Part shown: in pieces, positions 26,428-35,540 of the stretch
How the letters are laid out: the number at the start of each line of letters is the position of its first letter
Position numbering within the stretch: position 1 is the stretch's first letter
From: Thalassococcus arenae
GTDB lineage: Bacteria; Pseudomonadota; Alphaproteobacteria; Rhodobacterales; Rhodobacteraceae
Length of the DNA stretch: 64,000 nucleotides
Direction of reading: 5' to 3'
NCBI RefSeq assembly: GCF_019104745.1
Contig: NZ_JAHRWL010000002.1
Location: forward strand, 310,001 to 374,000
Position numbers and translations under genes: made by a program
The notes under the pieces: generated by a model
What the model was told of the DNA's origin: nothing
What the model saw: the letters and a program-made list of their open reading frames with translations, nothing else
Database searches by the model: none

Positions 26428-26927
26428 GCGGGTTCCTGTTCCGGTTCAATTGGTGCAAAGTCGAGTCTGAGGGCATTGCGCGCGAAGGCAAGGGGCCGAT
26501 TTCTGTCTTCGGAAGCACCGGGCGTGGACCGATTTCCAACCCGACCGATGCGATTGTCCATTGTCTTTTCCCTGTTGCTGCCCTTATGTTGAACGTCAGG
26601 CGACGGCTTGGTCGATCGCCCAGAGTTTCGCTGACCGCTGGCGTGTGCGCCTAAAACCCGCGTCCCGGTCAGACCGATCCGGCCCCAGGGCCACATTCCA
26701 CAGCCCCGACCGCATGGCGAGACGGGCACGCAACGGGCGCCGCGCGGCTTACGCCGTGGCGAGCGTCGGAGAAGAACCGCGATGACGCGCGCAAGCGATG
26801 CGAGGCAACCGGGTGAGGGCAGACCGTCCCCCCGTTCCCATGCGCGCCACTTCGCCCGAAACAGCCACGCCCACCGATCCGCCGCTCCTCCAGGGGCGCG
26901 CGGTCGTCCGGCGTGCTTCAGGACACT
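26428..26927 (+). promoter_or_regulatory. 500-base non-coding leader region of rne
   Basis: The longest gene-free stretch in the window. I find no reading frame with coding features in it. A candidate promoter is -35 TTGTCT (26561-26566), a 17-base spacer, and -10 TTATGT (26584-26589), which would give a leader of about 330 bases before the rne start at 26928. Long structured leaders are known to mediate RNase E autoregulation in enterics. The first 130 bases also hold the promoter of the divergent racemase-family gene. Confidence 0.5.
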
Positions 26928-29720
26928 ATGCCAAAGAAAATGCTCATCGACGCCACCCACGCGGAAGAGACCCGCGTCGTGGTGGTGGACGGAAACAAGG
27001 TCGAGGAATTCGACTTTGAATCGGAAAACAAGCGCCAGCTCGCCGGCAACATCTATCTAGCGAAAGTCACGCGGGTCGAACCCTCGTTGCAGGCTGCCTT
27101 CGTCGATTACGGCGGCAACCGGCACGGCTTTCTGGCTTTCTCGGAAATCCACCCGGATTACTACCAGATCCCCGTTGCCGACCGAAAGGCGCTGATGGAG
27201 GAAGAGGCGGCGTTGGCCGCGGCCGAGGACGAGGACGAGAAGGAAAAGCCGAAATCCTCGCGGTCGCGGTCGCGGTCGCGACGCAAATCGTCGTCCCGGG
27301 CCGAATCCAGCAAACCTGCCGACAAGGTGACCAGCGCCGAGGCGGCGGGCGACATTTCGGGTATGGAAACGATCGACCTCGGCGATGACGAGTATGCGGA
27401 GGACGCAACCACCGCCGCGGACGCGGGCGAAGGCCTGTCGCCGATGGAGACGGTGCAGGAAACTCCGGTCGAGGAACCCGACGATACAGACGGCAGCGAC
27501 GAAGTCGCGGGCGGCAAGTCCAAGGCGGACGAGGCCGAGCACGACGACAACGGCGATGCGGGCGATGCCGCGTCCAAGGACGAAAGCATCGAATCGGTAT
27601 CCGACGACGACACCGAGGAAGACATCCGCCCGGCACGCAAGCCGCGCCCGCGCCGCTACAAGATCCAGGAAGTCGTCAAGGTTCGGCAGATCATGCTGGT
27701 CCAGGTGGTCAAGGAGGAACGCGGCAACAAGGGCGCCGCGCTGACGACCTACCTTTCGCTGGCCGGGCGCTATTGCGTGCTGATGCCCAACACCGCACGC
27801 GGGGGCGGCATCTCGCGCAAGATCACCAACGCGTCGGATCGCTCCAAGCTCAAGGAGATCGCCAATTCGATCGAGGTGCCGAAAGGCGCCGGGCTGATCA
27901 TCCGCACCGCCGGGTCGCAGCGCACCAAGACCGAGATCAAGCGCGACTACGAATACCTCCAGCGGCTGTGGGAACAGATCCGCGAACTGACGCTGAAATC
28001 CATCGCGCCGGCCAAGATCTACGAGGAAGGCGACCTGATCAAACGGTCGATCCGTGATCTGTATAACCGTGACATCGATGAGGTTCTGGTGGAAGGCGAC
28101 CGCGGTTACCGCATCGCCAAGGACTTCATGAAGATGATCATGCCGTCCCACGCCAAGAACGTGAAGCACTACCAGGACCAGTTGCCGCTGTTCGCGCGCT
28201 ACCAGGTCGAAAGCTACCTGGCGGGGATGTTCAATCCCACCGTTCAGCTGAAATCCGGCGGCTACATCGTGATCGGGGTGACCGAAGCGCTGGTGGCGAT
28301 CGACGTGAACTCGGGCCGGGCCACCAAGGAAGGTTCGATCGAGGAAACCGCGCTCAAGACCAACCTGGAAGCGGCCGAGGAAGTGGCCCGCCAGTTGCGC
28401 CTGCGTGACCTTGCCGGGCTGATCGTGATCGATTTCATCGACATGGACGAGCGCAAGAACAACGCCGCCGTCGAAAAGCGCCTGAAAGACAAGCTCAAGA
28501 CCGACCGCGCCCGCATCCAGGTGGGTAGGATCAGCGGGTTCGGCCTGCTCGAGATGTCCCGCCAACGCCTGCGGCCCGGCATGATCGAGGCCACCACCCA
28601 GCCCTGCACCCATTGTCACGGCACCGGGCTGATCCGGTCCGACGACAACATGGCGCTGATGGTGCTGCGCCAGATCGAAGAGGAAGGCACTCGCCGACGC
28701 ACCCGCGAGGTGCTGGTGAAATGCCCGGTCGGGATCGCCAACTTCCTGATGAATCAGAAACGCGAGCACATCGCCCAGATCGAGGCGCGCTACGGCATGT
28801 CGGTGCGGATCGAAGGTGATCCGGCGCTGGTGTCTCCCGACTTCTCGATGGAGAAATTCAAGACCGCGACCCGGTCAGTGCCCGAGGCGGCGCCGGTCGT
28901 ATCGGTCGATACCTCGATCATGGATGCGGTCGACGAAGACGCGCTTGAGGCCGAGGAGGAAGACGAAACCGAAGCCGAAGCCACCGCCGAGACCGAGGAA
29001 AGCTCGGGCGAGGAGAAACCCAAGAAGCGCCGCCGCCGCCGCCGCCGCCGGTCGTCCAAATCGCGGGATGCGGAGAACGGCGACAACGGTGACAACGGCG
29101 ACAACGGAGATGCTGCCGGTGACGAGGATGCGCCCTCGGAACCTGCACAGACCGAAGCCGCCGCTGCGGATGGCGACACGGCGGATGTCGCGGTTGAGGC
29201 CGAGGCCGAAACCGAAGTGGACGCCGGGGCGGACGAGAAGCCCAAGAAAACCACGTCCCGCTCGCGCTCCAGCCGGTCACGGTCGAAGAAGAAGGCCGAA
29301 GAGGCGCCCGCCGAGGCCGCCGCGGAAGAGCCGGCCCCGGAAGCGCCCGCAGCGGATGCAGCGACCGATGCCGCCGAAGACAAACCCGCGGAAAAGCCCA
29401 AGAAAACCGTCACGCGATCGCGGTCGACGAAGTCGACGAAATCGACCAAAACCACCGCGAAAAAGACCAAGGCCGAAGAGGCGGAACCCTCCGAGGCCGA
29501 TGCCGCGCCCGTTGCGGAAACCAAGGCCGACGAGGCGCCCGCCGAGAAACCCAAGCCCAAGCGCACCCGCAAGAAGGCCGAAGCGGTGATCGCCGAAGCG
29601 GTGACGGAAGCCGGCGAAACCGTGACCGAAGCGCCTTTGGAGACGGCAGACACGACCGAGTCTGCTGAACCCGAGTCCGACAAGCCCAAGCGCCGCGGCT
29701 GGTGGTCGCTGGGCCGGTGA
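26928..29720 (+). CDS. rne: ribonuclease E
   Basis: 930-residue endonuclease and degradosome scaffold. The start MPKKMLIDATHAEETRV at 26928 is the family start. The S1 domain is interrupted by an acidic/RS-rich insert at about 90-240. The catalytic aspartates are D459 (AIDVNSG) and D502 (VIDFIDMDERKN), spaced 43 residues as in E. coli. The zinc-link is C560-x2-C563 (CTHCHGTG). From about residue 650 to the end is low-complexity sequence alternating acidic, alanine-rich and arginine-rich blocks (RRRRRRR, three GDN repeats, SRSRSSRS), the expected unstructured RNA- and protein-binding tail, ending RRGWWSLGR. Confidence 0.96.
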   Translation: MPKKMLIDATHAEETRVVVVDGNKVEEFDFESENKRQLAGNIYLAKVTRVEPSLQAAFVDYGGNRHGFLAFSEIHPDYYQIPVADRKALMEEEAALAAAEDEDEKEKPKSSRSRSRSRRKSSSRAESSKPADKVTSAEAAGDISGMETIDLGDDEYAEDATTAADAGEGLSPMETVQETPVEEPDDTDGSDEVAGGKSKADEAEHDDNGDAGDAASKDESIESVSDDDTEEDIRPARKPRPRRYKIQEVVKVRQIMLVQVVKEERGNKGAALTTYLSLAGRYCVLMPNTARGGGISRKITNASDRSKLKEIANSIEVPKGAGLIIRTAGSQRTKTEIKRDYEYLQRLWEQIRELTLKSIAPAKIYEEGDLIKRSIRDLYNRDIDEVLVEGDRGYRIAKDFMKMIMPSHAKNVKHYQDQLPLFARYQVESYLAGMFNPTVQLKSGGYIVIGVTEALVAIDVNSGRATKEGSIEETALKTNLEAAEEVARQLRLRDLAGLIVIDFIDMDERKNNAAVEKRLKDKLKTDRARIQVGRISGFGLLEMSRQRLRPGMIEATTQPCTHCHGTGLIRSDDNMALMVLRQIEEEGTRRRTREVLVKCPVGIANFLMNQKREHIAQIEARYGMSVRIEGDPALVSPDFSMEKFKTATRSVPEAAPVVSVDTSIMDAVDEDALEAEEEDETEAEATAETEESSGEEKPKKRRRRRRRRSSKSRDAENGDNGDNGDNGDAAGDEDAPSEPAQTEAAAADGDTADVAVEAEAETEVDAGADEKPKKTTSRSRSSRSRSKKKAEEAPAEAAAEEPAPEAPAADAATDAAEDKPAEKPKKTVTRSRSTKSTKSTKTTAKKTKAEEAEPSEADAAPVAETKADEAPAEKPKPKRTRKKAEAVIAEAVTEAGETVTEAPLETADTTESAEPESDKPKRRGWWSLGR

Positions 29721-29741
29721 ACGCCAAGCGGTCGGGCCGTC

Positions 29742-29975
29742 TCAGGCGGTCCGGCCGGCCTTGCGGATCGTCCAGGTCGTGACCAAGCCGTCTTCGCGGC
29801 TGTCTTCCAGGGAATGCCCGGCTTCGGCGCAGAAATGCGGCACGTCGACGATGGCGGCCGGATCGTCGGTCTGCAGCACGAGCACGCCGCCCTCAGGCAG
29901 CGCCATCAGCCGCTTGCGCGCCTTCAGGACCGGCAGGGGGCATAGCAGCCCGGTGGCATCCAGAACGTCATTCAT
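29742..29975 (-). CDS. TusA-like sulfurtransferase
   Basis: 77-residue SirA/TusA fold protein with the sulfur-carrying motif LLCPLPVLKARK and the strand GGVLVLQTDDPAAIVDVPHFC. Such proteins carry persulfide sulfur for tRNA thiolation, molybdenum cofactor or sulfur oxidation. A second cysteine near the C-terminal half is also common. It is divergent from ccdA, a thiol-redox membrane protein, a pairing that suggests a shared sulfur/thiol role (inference). It is convergent with rne. Confidence 0.9.
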   Translation of the reverse strand: MNDVLDATGLLCPLPVLKARKRLMALPEGGVLVLQTDDPAAIVDVPHFCAEAGHSLEDSREDGLVTTWTIRKAGRTA

Positions 29976-30068
29976 GCCGCTGAGATAGCGACGATGTTTC
30001 AGGTCGTCCACAAGGATGTGACACCGCGTGCAGGTGACGCAGGCCACGTCAGCGCGTAAGGGAAAGCC

Positions 30069-30818
30069 ATGTTCGGAATCGAGATCATCGACGCGGCCCT
30101 ACTGCCCGCCATGTTCGTGGCGCTGTTGGCGGGGTTCCTGTCATTCCTCAGCCCCTGCGTGCTGCCCATCGTGCCGCCTTACCTGGCCTTCATGTCCGGC
30201 ATGAGCATGTCGGATGTCGCCAGTGGGCAGGATCGGCGGCGCGTGGTGACCGCGGCGCTGTTCTTCGTCATGGGGCTGTCGACGGTCTTCATCTTCCTGG
30301 GTTTCACCGCCAGCTGGATCGGCATGCTGTTTCTGCAGAACCAGGTTCTGCTTTCGCGTGTCGCGGGCGTCGTGGTGATCGTTTTCGGCCTGCATTTCCT
30401 GGGTGTGTTCCGCATCGGTTTCCTGGACCGCGAGGCACGGATGGAGGCGGGCGACAGCGGCGGATCGGCTTTTGGCGCCTATGTTCTGGGGCTGGCATTT
30501 GCCTTTGGCTGGACGCCCTGTATCGGCCCGATCCTGGGCGCGATCCTGTCGATGGCGGCATCAGAGGCGTCGGTTGCGCGGGGCACCGCACTGCTGGCGG
30601 TTTACGCGGTGGGGCTGGGTATTCCGTTTCTTCTGGCAGCGATCTTTCTGACCCGTGCCATGGGGCTGATGAACCGGATCAAACGCCACATGGCTGTGAT
30701 CGAAAAGGTCATGGGGCTGCTGCTGGTCGCGGTGGGGGTCGCCCTTTTGACGGGGGCGTTCTCGGCGTTGGCCTTCTGGCTTCTGGAAACCTTTCCGCTG
30801 CTGGCGACGGTCGGCTGA
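30069..30818 (+). CDS. ccdA: CcdA cytochrome c biogenesis thiol-disulfide transporter
   Basis: 249-residue, six-span membrane protein that moves reducing equivalents to the periplasm for cytochrome c maturation. The two redox cysteines sit in the inverted-repeat motifs FLSPCVLPIVPPYLAFMSG and FGWTPCIGPILGAILSMA, exactly as in the CcdA/DsbD core. No thioredoxin-like or ccm gene is adjacent. The upstream gene is the divergent TusA-like one. Confidence 0.94.
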   Translation: MFGIEIIDAALLPAMFVALLAGFLSFLSPCVLPIVPPYLAFMSGMSMSDVASGQDRRRVVTAALFFVMGLSTVFIFLGFTASWIGMLFLQNQVLLSRVAGVVVIVFGLHFLGVFRIGFLDREARMEAGDSGGSAFGAYVLGLAFAFGWTPCIGPILGAILSMAASEASVARGTALLAVYAVGLGIPFLLAAIFLTRAMGLMNRIKRHMAVIEKVMGLLLVAVGVALLTGAFSALAFWLLETFPLLATVG

Positions 30819-30887
30819 TCCGGCCTGCGCTTGCGCCTTACTCTTGCCCCACGAAATCGCTAGGCTGCGCGCCAAACGAGGTGCGCG

Positions 30888-32153
30888 ATGGACCCAGAGC
30901 AGACGATTGCCAGGCGGCGGGTGTTCTACATCCCCGGCTACGACCCGATCCACCCCCGCCGCTACCGCGAGCTGTACCGCAAGGAAGGCGCTGCGCAGGC
31001 AGGCATTTCGGGTTACGAGATCGGTTTGAAACCCAAGACAACCAAGGGGCCTTACGGCTGGCACGTGTCTGCGACCATCGACGGGGCAGAGGTGGACGCC
31101 GATATCGAGGTGCTGGTCTGGTCCGATATCGTGCGCGACAGCATGTCGAACAGCATCCCCGCGACCTACTGGCAACTGGTTCGGACGGCCTGGGAATACA
31201 TCGCCACCGGCGCGCTGTGGCGGCTGATGAAGTTGCGCAAAGGGCCGGTTATCGCGGCGCTCTATCCGATCGGGATGCTGCTGGGGCAGTTGCTGCTGGC
31301 GGGCGCGGTTTTCTACGGGGTTGCGATGGCGTCGGCCTGGGGCATGCACCGTACAACGGAACTCTTTACCGGACCGACGGTATTCGGACCGTTTTTTGCG
31401 TTGCGCAATTATCTTGCCCTCGCGCTCGGGCTCGGCGCCGGCTGGGCGCTGCTGCGCTGGTTCAAGGCGCGGGATGGCAAGCTCTTTGCCTACTACCTGA
31501 TGCATGACTATGCCTATTCGGCGCAATTCCGCGGCGCCAACCCGCCCGAATTGGAGGCGCGGATGGCCGAGTTCTCCGATACGATCGCCCACGCGCTGAC
31601 CGACGATGTCGACGAGGTGCTGGTGGTGGGTCATTCGTCGGGCGCGCATCTGGCGGTGTCGATCCTCGCCGATATCATCCGGCAGGGAAGGGTGCCGGCG
31701 AACGGGCCGAAACTGGCCTTTCTTTCGCTTGGGCAGGTGGTGCCGATGGTATCGTTCCTGCGCGATGCGCACCGGTTGCGTGCCGATCTGCAGTTTCTGT
31801 CGGCGCGGACCGAGTTGACCTGGGTGGACGTAACCGCGCCCGGCGATGGCTGCGCCTTCGCGCTGTGCGACCCGGTCAGCGTGTCGGGCGTGGCGCCGTC
31901 GGACAAACGCTGGCCTCTGGTCTTTTCGGCGCAGTTCACAAATGCCCTCAGCCCGGAACGTTGGAAGGCGCTGCGCTGGCGGTTCTTCCGGCTGCATTTC
32001 CAGTATCTCTGCGCCTTCGACCGGCCGCTGGACTATGACTACTTTCAGATCACCGCAGGTCCCGTTTCGTTGGCCGACCGCTATGCCGGCCGCCCGCCCT
32101 CGGCCAGCCGGATCGACCGCGCGGTGTCGAAATACACGAGCGTCGCCGCATGA
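30888..32153 (+). CDS. membrane serine-hydrolase-like protein of unknown function
   Basis: 421 residues, not a named family that I recognise. An N-terminal stretch begins RRRVFYIPGYDPIHPRRYRELY, two hydrophobic segments lie at about 122-150 and 165-185, and the C-terminal half contains VLVVGHSSGAHLAVSILAD, an alpha/beta-hydrolase elbow with predicted nucleophile S250. Downstream blocks include AFLSLGQVVPMV and TWVDVTAPGDGCAF. The stop overlaps the P450 ATG by four bases, so the two products are made together and may act on the same lipid or ester. Confidence 0.75.
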   Translation: MDPEQTIARRRVFYIPGYDPIHPRRYRELYRKEGAAQAGISGYEIGLKPKTTKGPYGWHVSATIDGAEVDADIEVLVWSDIVRDSMSNSIPATYWQLVRTAWEYIATGALWRLMKLRKGPVIAALYPIGMLLGQLLLAGAVFYGVAMASAWGMHRTTELFTGPTVFGPFFALRNYLALALGLGAGWALLRWFKARDGKLFAYYLMHDYAYSAQFRGANPPELEARMAEFSDTIAHALTDDVDEVLVVGHSSGAHLAVSILADIIRQGRVPANGPKLAFLSLGQVVPMVSFLRDAHRLRADLQFLSARTELTWVDVTAPGDGCAFALCDPVSVSGVAPSDKRWPLVFSAQFTNALSPERWKALRWRFFRLHFQYLCAFDRPLDYDYFQITAGPVSLADRYAGRPPSASRIDRAVSKYTSVAA

Positions 32154-33499
32154 CCCCGCCGAAACCGACGGCGCGGCGCGATCGCGTTTCGTTGTGGCGA
32201 TACGCAAAACTGTTCCGCCAGGATATCCTGTCGGCACAGCCTGCGCGGCTCTATCGCGCGTGGATGGCCGAATTCAGGACGCCGTTCTTCCGGTCCTACC
32301 TGGTGAACCAGCCGGAGCTCGTGAAAACCGTGCTCAGGGACAGGCCCGGCGATTTCCCAAAGTCCGGCCGGATCAGCGAAGGGCTGCGGCCATTGCTGGG
32401 CAATTCGGTGTTCCTGACCAACGGCGAGACATGGGAACGTCAGCGCCGCATCATCGACCCGGCCTTCGAAGGGGGGCGCTTGCGCGAAACCTATCCGGCC
32501 ATGTGGGCCGCGGCGCAGGCGGCGTTGACGCGGCTGACGGCGCGTGCGGGGCAGGAAGTAGAGATCGAGGAGATCACCAGCCACGCCGCGGCGGACGTGA
32601 TCTTTCGCACGCTGTTTTCCATCCCGATCGAGGACGAGATCGCGCAAGCGGTGTTTCACGAATTCCGCGCTTATCAGCGCAGTCAGCCGATCCTGAACCT
32701 TGCCGCTTTCGTACCGTTGCCGCGTTGGTTGCCGCGGTTTTTTCGGGCCGACACACGGGCCGCCGCGCGCCGCATCCGTGCGCTGATCGCCCGGTTGACC
32801 GAACGGCGCATGGCCGAGATCGCGTCTGGCACCGCGCCCGACGACCTGGCGACCAAGATCATGACCACGCCGGACCCGTTGACGGGCGAGACGTTCTCGA
32901 CCGCGGAAATGGTCGATCAGGTGGCGATCTTCTTTCTGGCCGGACACGAAACCAGCGCTTCGGCCCTGGCGTGGACGCTGTACATGATGGGGCTTTTCCC
33001 CGACTGGCAGGATCGCGTGGCCGACGAGGCACAGGTGTTGCAGACCGGCGCCTTCGCCGAGGTGGGCAAGCTGCGTGTCAGCCGTGACGTGTTCCGCGAA
33101 GCGCTGCGGCTTTACCCGCCCGTTCCGATGATGGTGCGTCAGGCCACCCGCCCGGAACGTTTCCGCGACCGCGACGTGGCGCCCGGTGCGCAGATCGTTC
33201 TGTCACCCTGGCATCTGCACCGCCACGAGCGGCTGTGGGACCGGCCGGACGATTTCGATCCGGGTCGCTGGCAGACCGAGAACGGCAAGACCTGCGGGCG
33301 CGATGCCTATATCCCGTTTTCCGCGGGGCCGCGGGTTTGCACGGGGGCGGGTTTCGCCATGGTCGAAGGCCCGCTCTTGCTGTCGCTTCTGCTGCGCGAC
33401 CTGCGGGTCGAACGCATCCCCGGACGCGATCCGGTGCCCGAGGCGCACCTGACGGTGCGGGCGCGCGATGGCATCTGGCTGCGGGTGTCGAAACGCTGA
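32150..33499 (+). CDS. cytochrome P450
   Basis: 449-residue soluble P450. I-helix AGHETSA with the oxygen-activating T268, K-helix E317-A-L-R320, and the heme-binding loop FSAGPRVCTGAG with C397. The N-terminus has no membrane anchor. Overall it resembles the bacterial fatty-acid/terpene-type P450s related to eukaryotic CYP4 and CYP102-like groups. No ferredoxin or reductase gene is next to it, so electrons must come from elsewhere. It is translationally coupled to the hydrolase-like gene upstream. Confidence 0.93.
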   Translation: MTPPKPTARRDRVSLWRYAKLFRQDILSAQPARLYRAWMAEFRTPFFRSYLVNQPELVKTVLRDRPGDFPKSGRISEGLRPLLGNSVFLTNGETWERQRRIIDPAFEGGRLRETYPAMWAAAQAALTRLTARAGQEVEIEEITSHAAADVIFRTLFSIPIEDEIAQAVFHEFRAYQRSQPILNLAAFVPLPRWLPRFFRADTRAAARRIRALIARLTERRMAEIASGTAPDDLATKIMTTPDPLTGETFSTAEMVDQVAIFFLAGHETSASALAWTLYMMGLFPDWQDRVADEAQVLQTGAFAEVGKLRVSRDVFREALRLYPPVPMMVRQATRPERFRDRDVAPGAQIVLSPWHLHRHERLWDRPDDFDPGRWQTENGKTCGRDAYIPFSAGPRVCTGAGFAMVEGPLLLSLLLRDLRVERIPGRDPVPEAHLTVRARDGIWLRVSKR

Positions 33500-33565
33500 C
33501 GCGGCAAATTTCGCCTGTTAGCGATAAAGCCCGCGCGCGGCTCTACCGGACCCGCCTGCAAGCCT

Positions 33566-33594
33566 GTATCAGATCGCCAAACAGCATCTGATAC
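33566..33594 (+). promoter_or_regulatory. inverted repeat abutting the aldolase ribosome site
   Basis: Perfect 9-base arms GTATCAGAT and ATCTGATAC separated by 11 bases, ending one base before the GAGGAA ribosome site (33595-33600) of the aldolase gene. It could be a repressor operator or an RNA stem that modulates ribosome access. Confidence 0.6.
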
Positions 33595-33606
33595 GAGGAA
33601 TGCGCC

Positions 33607-34512
33607 ATGGCCCAGGACAGATTTGCCGCCCAGATGGAGCGGATGCATACCGGCAAGGGCTTTATCGCCGCGCTGGACCAGTCCGGGGGGTCGACCCCCA
33701 AGGCGCTGCGGCTCTACGGCGTGACCGAGGACATGTATGACGGCGAAGAGGCGATGTTCGACGAGATCCACGCGATGCGGTCCCGGATCATCCTGTCGCC
33801 CGGATTTACCGGCGAAAAGGTGATCGGCGCGATCCTGTTCGAACGCACGATGCGCGGCGAGGTGGCCGGCAAGCCGACAGCGGACTTGTTGTGGGAAGAC
33901 CGGGGCATCGTGCCGTTTCTCAAGATCGACAAGGGCCTGACGGACAAATCCGACGGCGTGCAGTTGATGAAACCGATTCCCGGCCTGGTCGACACGCTGC
34001 GCGAGGCCGAGGGTTCGGGGATATTCGGGACCAAGGAACGGTCGGTCATCCACGAGGCCAACGCCAAGGGGATCGAAGCCATCGTGTCCCAGCAATTCGA
34101 CATCGGTCGCACCGTCCTGTCCTGTGGTCTTGTGCCGATCCTCGAACCCGAGGTGGATATCCATTCGCCCACCAAGGTCGAGGCCGAAACGATCCTGAAA
34201 GAGCGTATCCTGTCCCATCTCGACACGCTGCAGGACGGTCAGAACATCATGCTCAAGCTGACGATCCCGACGCAGGACGGTCTGTATGACGCCGTGGCCG
34301 ACCACCCGCGCGTTGTTCGGGTTGTGGCGCTGTCGGGCGGCTATTCGACCGACGAGGCCTGCGCGCGTCTTGCACGTCAACCCAAGATGATCGCGTCTTT
34401 CAGCCGCGCGCTGACCGAAGGGCTGACCAAGCAGATGTCGGATGCCGAATTCAATGATGCCCTGGGCGCCAATATCGACCAGATCTATCGCGCGTCGGTC
34501 GCGGGCGCCTGA
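33607..34512 (+). CDS. class I fructose-bisphosphate aldolase
   Basis: 301-residue class I (Schiff-base) aldolase cleaving fructose 1,6-bisphosphate to triose phosphates. The N-terminal KGFIAALDQSGGSTPKAL is characteristic of the short bacterial class I enzymes, and the predicted Schiff-base lysine is K217 in MLKLTIP. The phosphate-binding region is ALSGGYSTDEACARL. It has its own leader with a 9-base inverted repeat. The 3' end overlaps the convergent WYL regulator by 28 bases. Confidence 0.93.
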   Translation: MAQDRFAAQMERMHTGKGFIAALDQSGGSTPKALRLYGVTEDMYDGEEAMFDEIHAMRSRIILSPGFTGEKVIGAILFERTMRGEVAGKPTADLLWEDRGIVPFLKIDKGLTDKSDGVQLMKPIPGLVDTLREAEGSGIFGTKERSVIHEANAKGIEAIVSQQFDIGRTVLSCGLVPILEPEVDIHSPTKVEAETILKERILSHLDTLQDGQNIMLKLTIPTQDGLYDAVADHPRVVRVVALSGGYSTDEACARLARQPKMIASFSRALTEGLTKQMSDAEFNDALGANIDQIYRASVAGA

Positions 34513-35171
34513 CGCGCCCGCCAATCCGCCAGGGTCTTGCCCGGTTCATCCACGAAGAGGCCGGGAAGGGGCGTGATGGCGGTGACCCTGTCCATGCGGA
34601 AGTTGCGGAAGGTGCCTGCGGTTTCGTCCCAGGCGACGCAGGTCCAGACCCGACCCCAATAGTCGAGATGCAGCGGACGGATGTCGTGCGGGGCGCCGTC
34701 TTCGAGCGTGACACGCAATTTCTGCCGCGCCCGGATCGCGGTACGGATCAGCGGCATCAACGCGAAACCCCGCGCGGCTTCGGAAAAGGCGCCCACGGCA
34801 AAGCCGAAGCGGGTAGGCGGGCCGGTATCCTCCGGCAGTACCGCCTCGATCTTGGCCGAAAGGCTGCGCGCGGCATCCGCCATCTCGGTTTCGGCGGTCT
34901 GCCCGAGCGCGGCAAGGGCAAGATGCAGCGCCGCCAGTTCGCCTTCGGTCAGGTTCAGCGGCGGAAGGGTGATCGCCGCCTGCGCGGTGTAGCCCAGGCC
35001 GCGTGCGCCCTCGACCGGCACGCCCGAGGCCGCCAGCAGTTCCATGTCACGGTAGATCGTGCGCACCGACACGCCCAGATCCTGCGCCATCGCCTCGGCG
35101 GTGTGCAGTTTGCCGTCGCGCAGCCGTTGCATCAGGGCGAAAAGGCGGTCCTTGCGATTCATGACCGACAT
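34485..35171 (-). CDS. YafY-type transcriptional regulator (HTH-11 plus WYL-like)
   Basis: 228-residue regulator with an N-terminal DeoR-like winged helix (DRLFALMQRLRDG, then AEAMAQDLGVSVRTIYRDMELLAASGVPVEG) and a C-terminal WYL-type ligand domain (RPLHLDYWGRVWTCVAWDE). WYL regulators often respond to nucleic acids or nucleotides; the ligand here is unknown. An alternative ATG lies three codons in. It is convergent with and overlaps the aldolase gene and is divergent from tatA, so the tat operon is one possible target besides itself. Confidence 0.85.
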   Translation of the reverse strand: MSVMNRKDRLFALMQRLRDGKLHTAEAMAQDLGVSVRTIYRDMELLAASGVPVEGARGLGYTAQAAITLPPLNLTEGELAALHLALAALGQTAETEMADAARSLSAKIEAVLPEDTGPPTRFGFAVGAFSEAARGFALMPLIRTAIRARQKLRVTLEDGAPHDIRPLHLDYWGRVWTCVAWDETAGTFRNFRMDRVTAITPLPGLFVDEPGKTLADWRARQAPATDAR

Positions 35172-35321
35172 ACTGACAAAAATCCGTCACCTGACAAGCT
35201 CATGACACACATGACCGCCGGTCGCGGCGCTTTGGCGCTTTTCGCGGCGCGCGGGAATCATTAGATACCACGTGATAGTTGAACGCGGCGCCGGCCCCGG
35301 CCCGCAAGTGGGAGATGAGCC

Positions 35322-35537
35322 ATGCTCAACAATATCGGCCTTCCGGGCCTTCTTCTGATCGCCGTCGTGGTGCTGGTGCTGTTCGGTCGCGGCAAGATCT
35401 CGTCGTTGATGGGCGAGGTCGGCAAGGGGATCACCGCCTTCAAGAAGGGCGTGAAAGACGGCACCGAGGAAATCGAGGCCGACCAGGCCGATCTTGCCAA
35501 GGACGTCACGCCCAAGGAAGACAAGGACAAGGCGTAA
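35322..35537 (+). CDS. tatA: twin-arginine translocase subunit TatA
   Basis: 71-residue TatA, which forms the size-variable pore of the Tat system for folded proteins. One membrane span (about 5-20), the [23 protein letters not shown] amphipathic block (FGRGK hinge), and an acidic/basic tail. First gene of the tatABC operon, separated from tatB by 3 bases. Confidence 0.95.
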   Translation: MLNNIGLPGLLLIAVVVLVLFGRGKISSLMGEVGKGITAFKKGVKDGTEEIEADQADLAKDVTPKEDKDKA

Positions 35538-35540
35538 GTC

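Noticed and set aside
27057-28769. 570-codon minus-strand frame opposite rne
   Set aside because: The sense strand encodes the RNase E catalytic core with its metal aspartates; the antisense product shows no recognisable motif.
29073-29110. short tandem GACAACGG-type repeats as a possible CRISPR or mobile repeat
   Set aside because: In frame they encode GDN repeats in the disordered tail of RNase E; there are no spacers and no cas genes.
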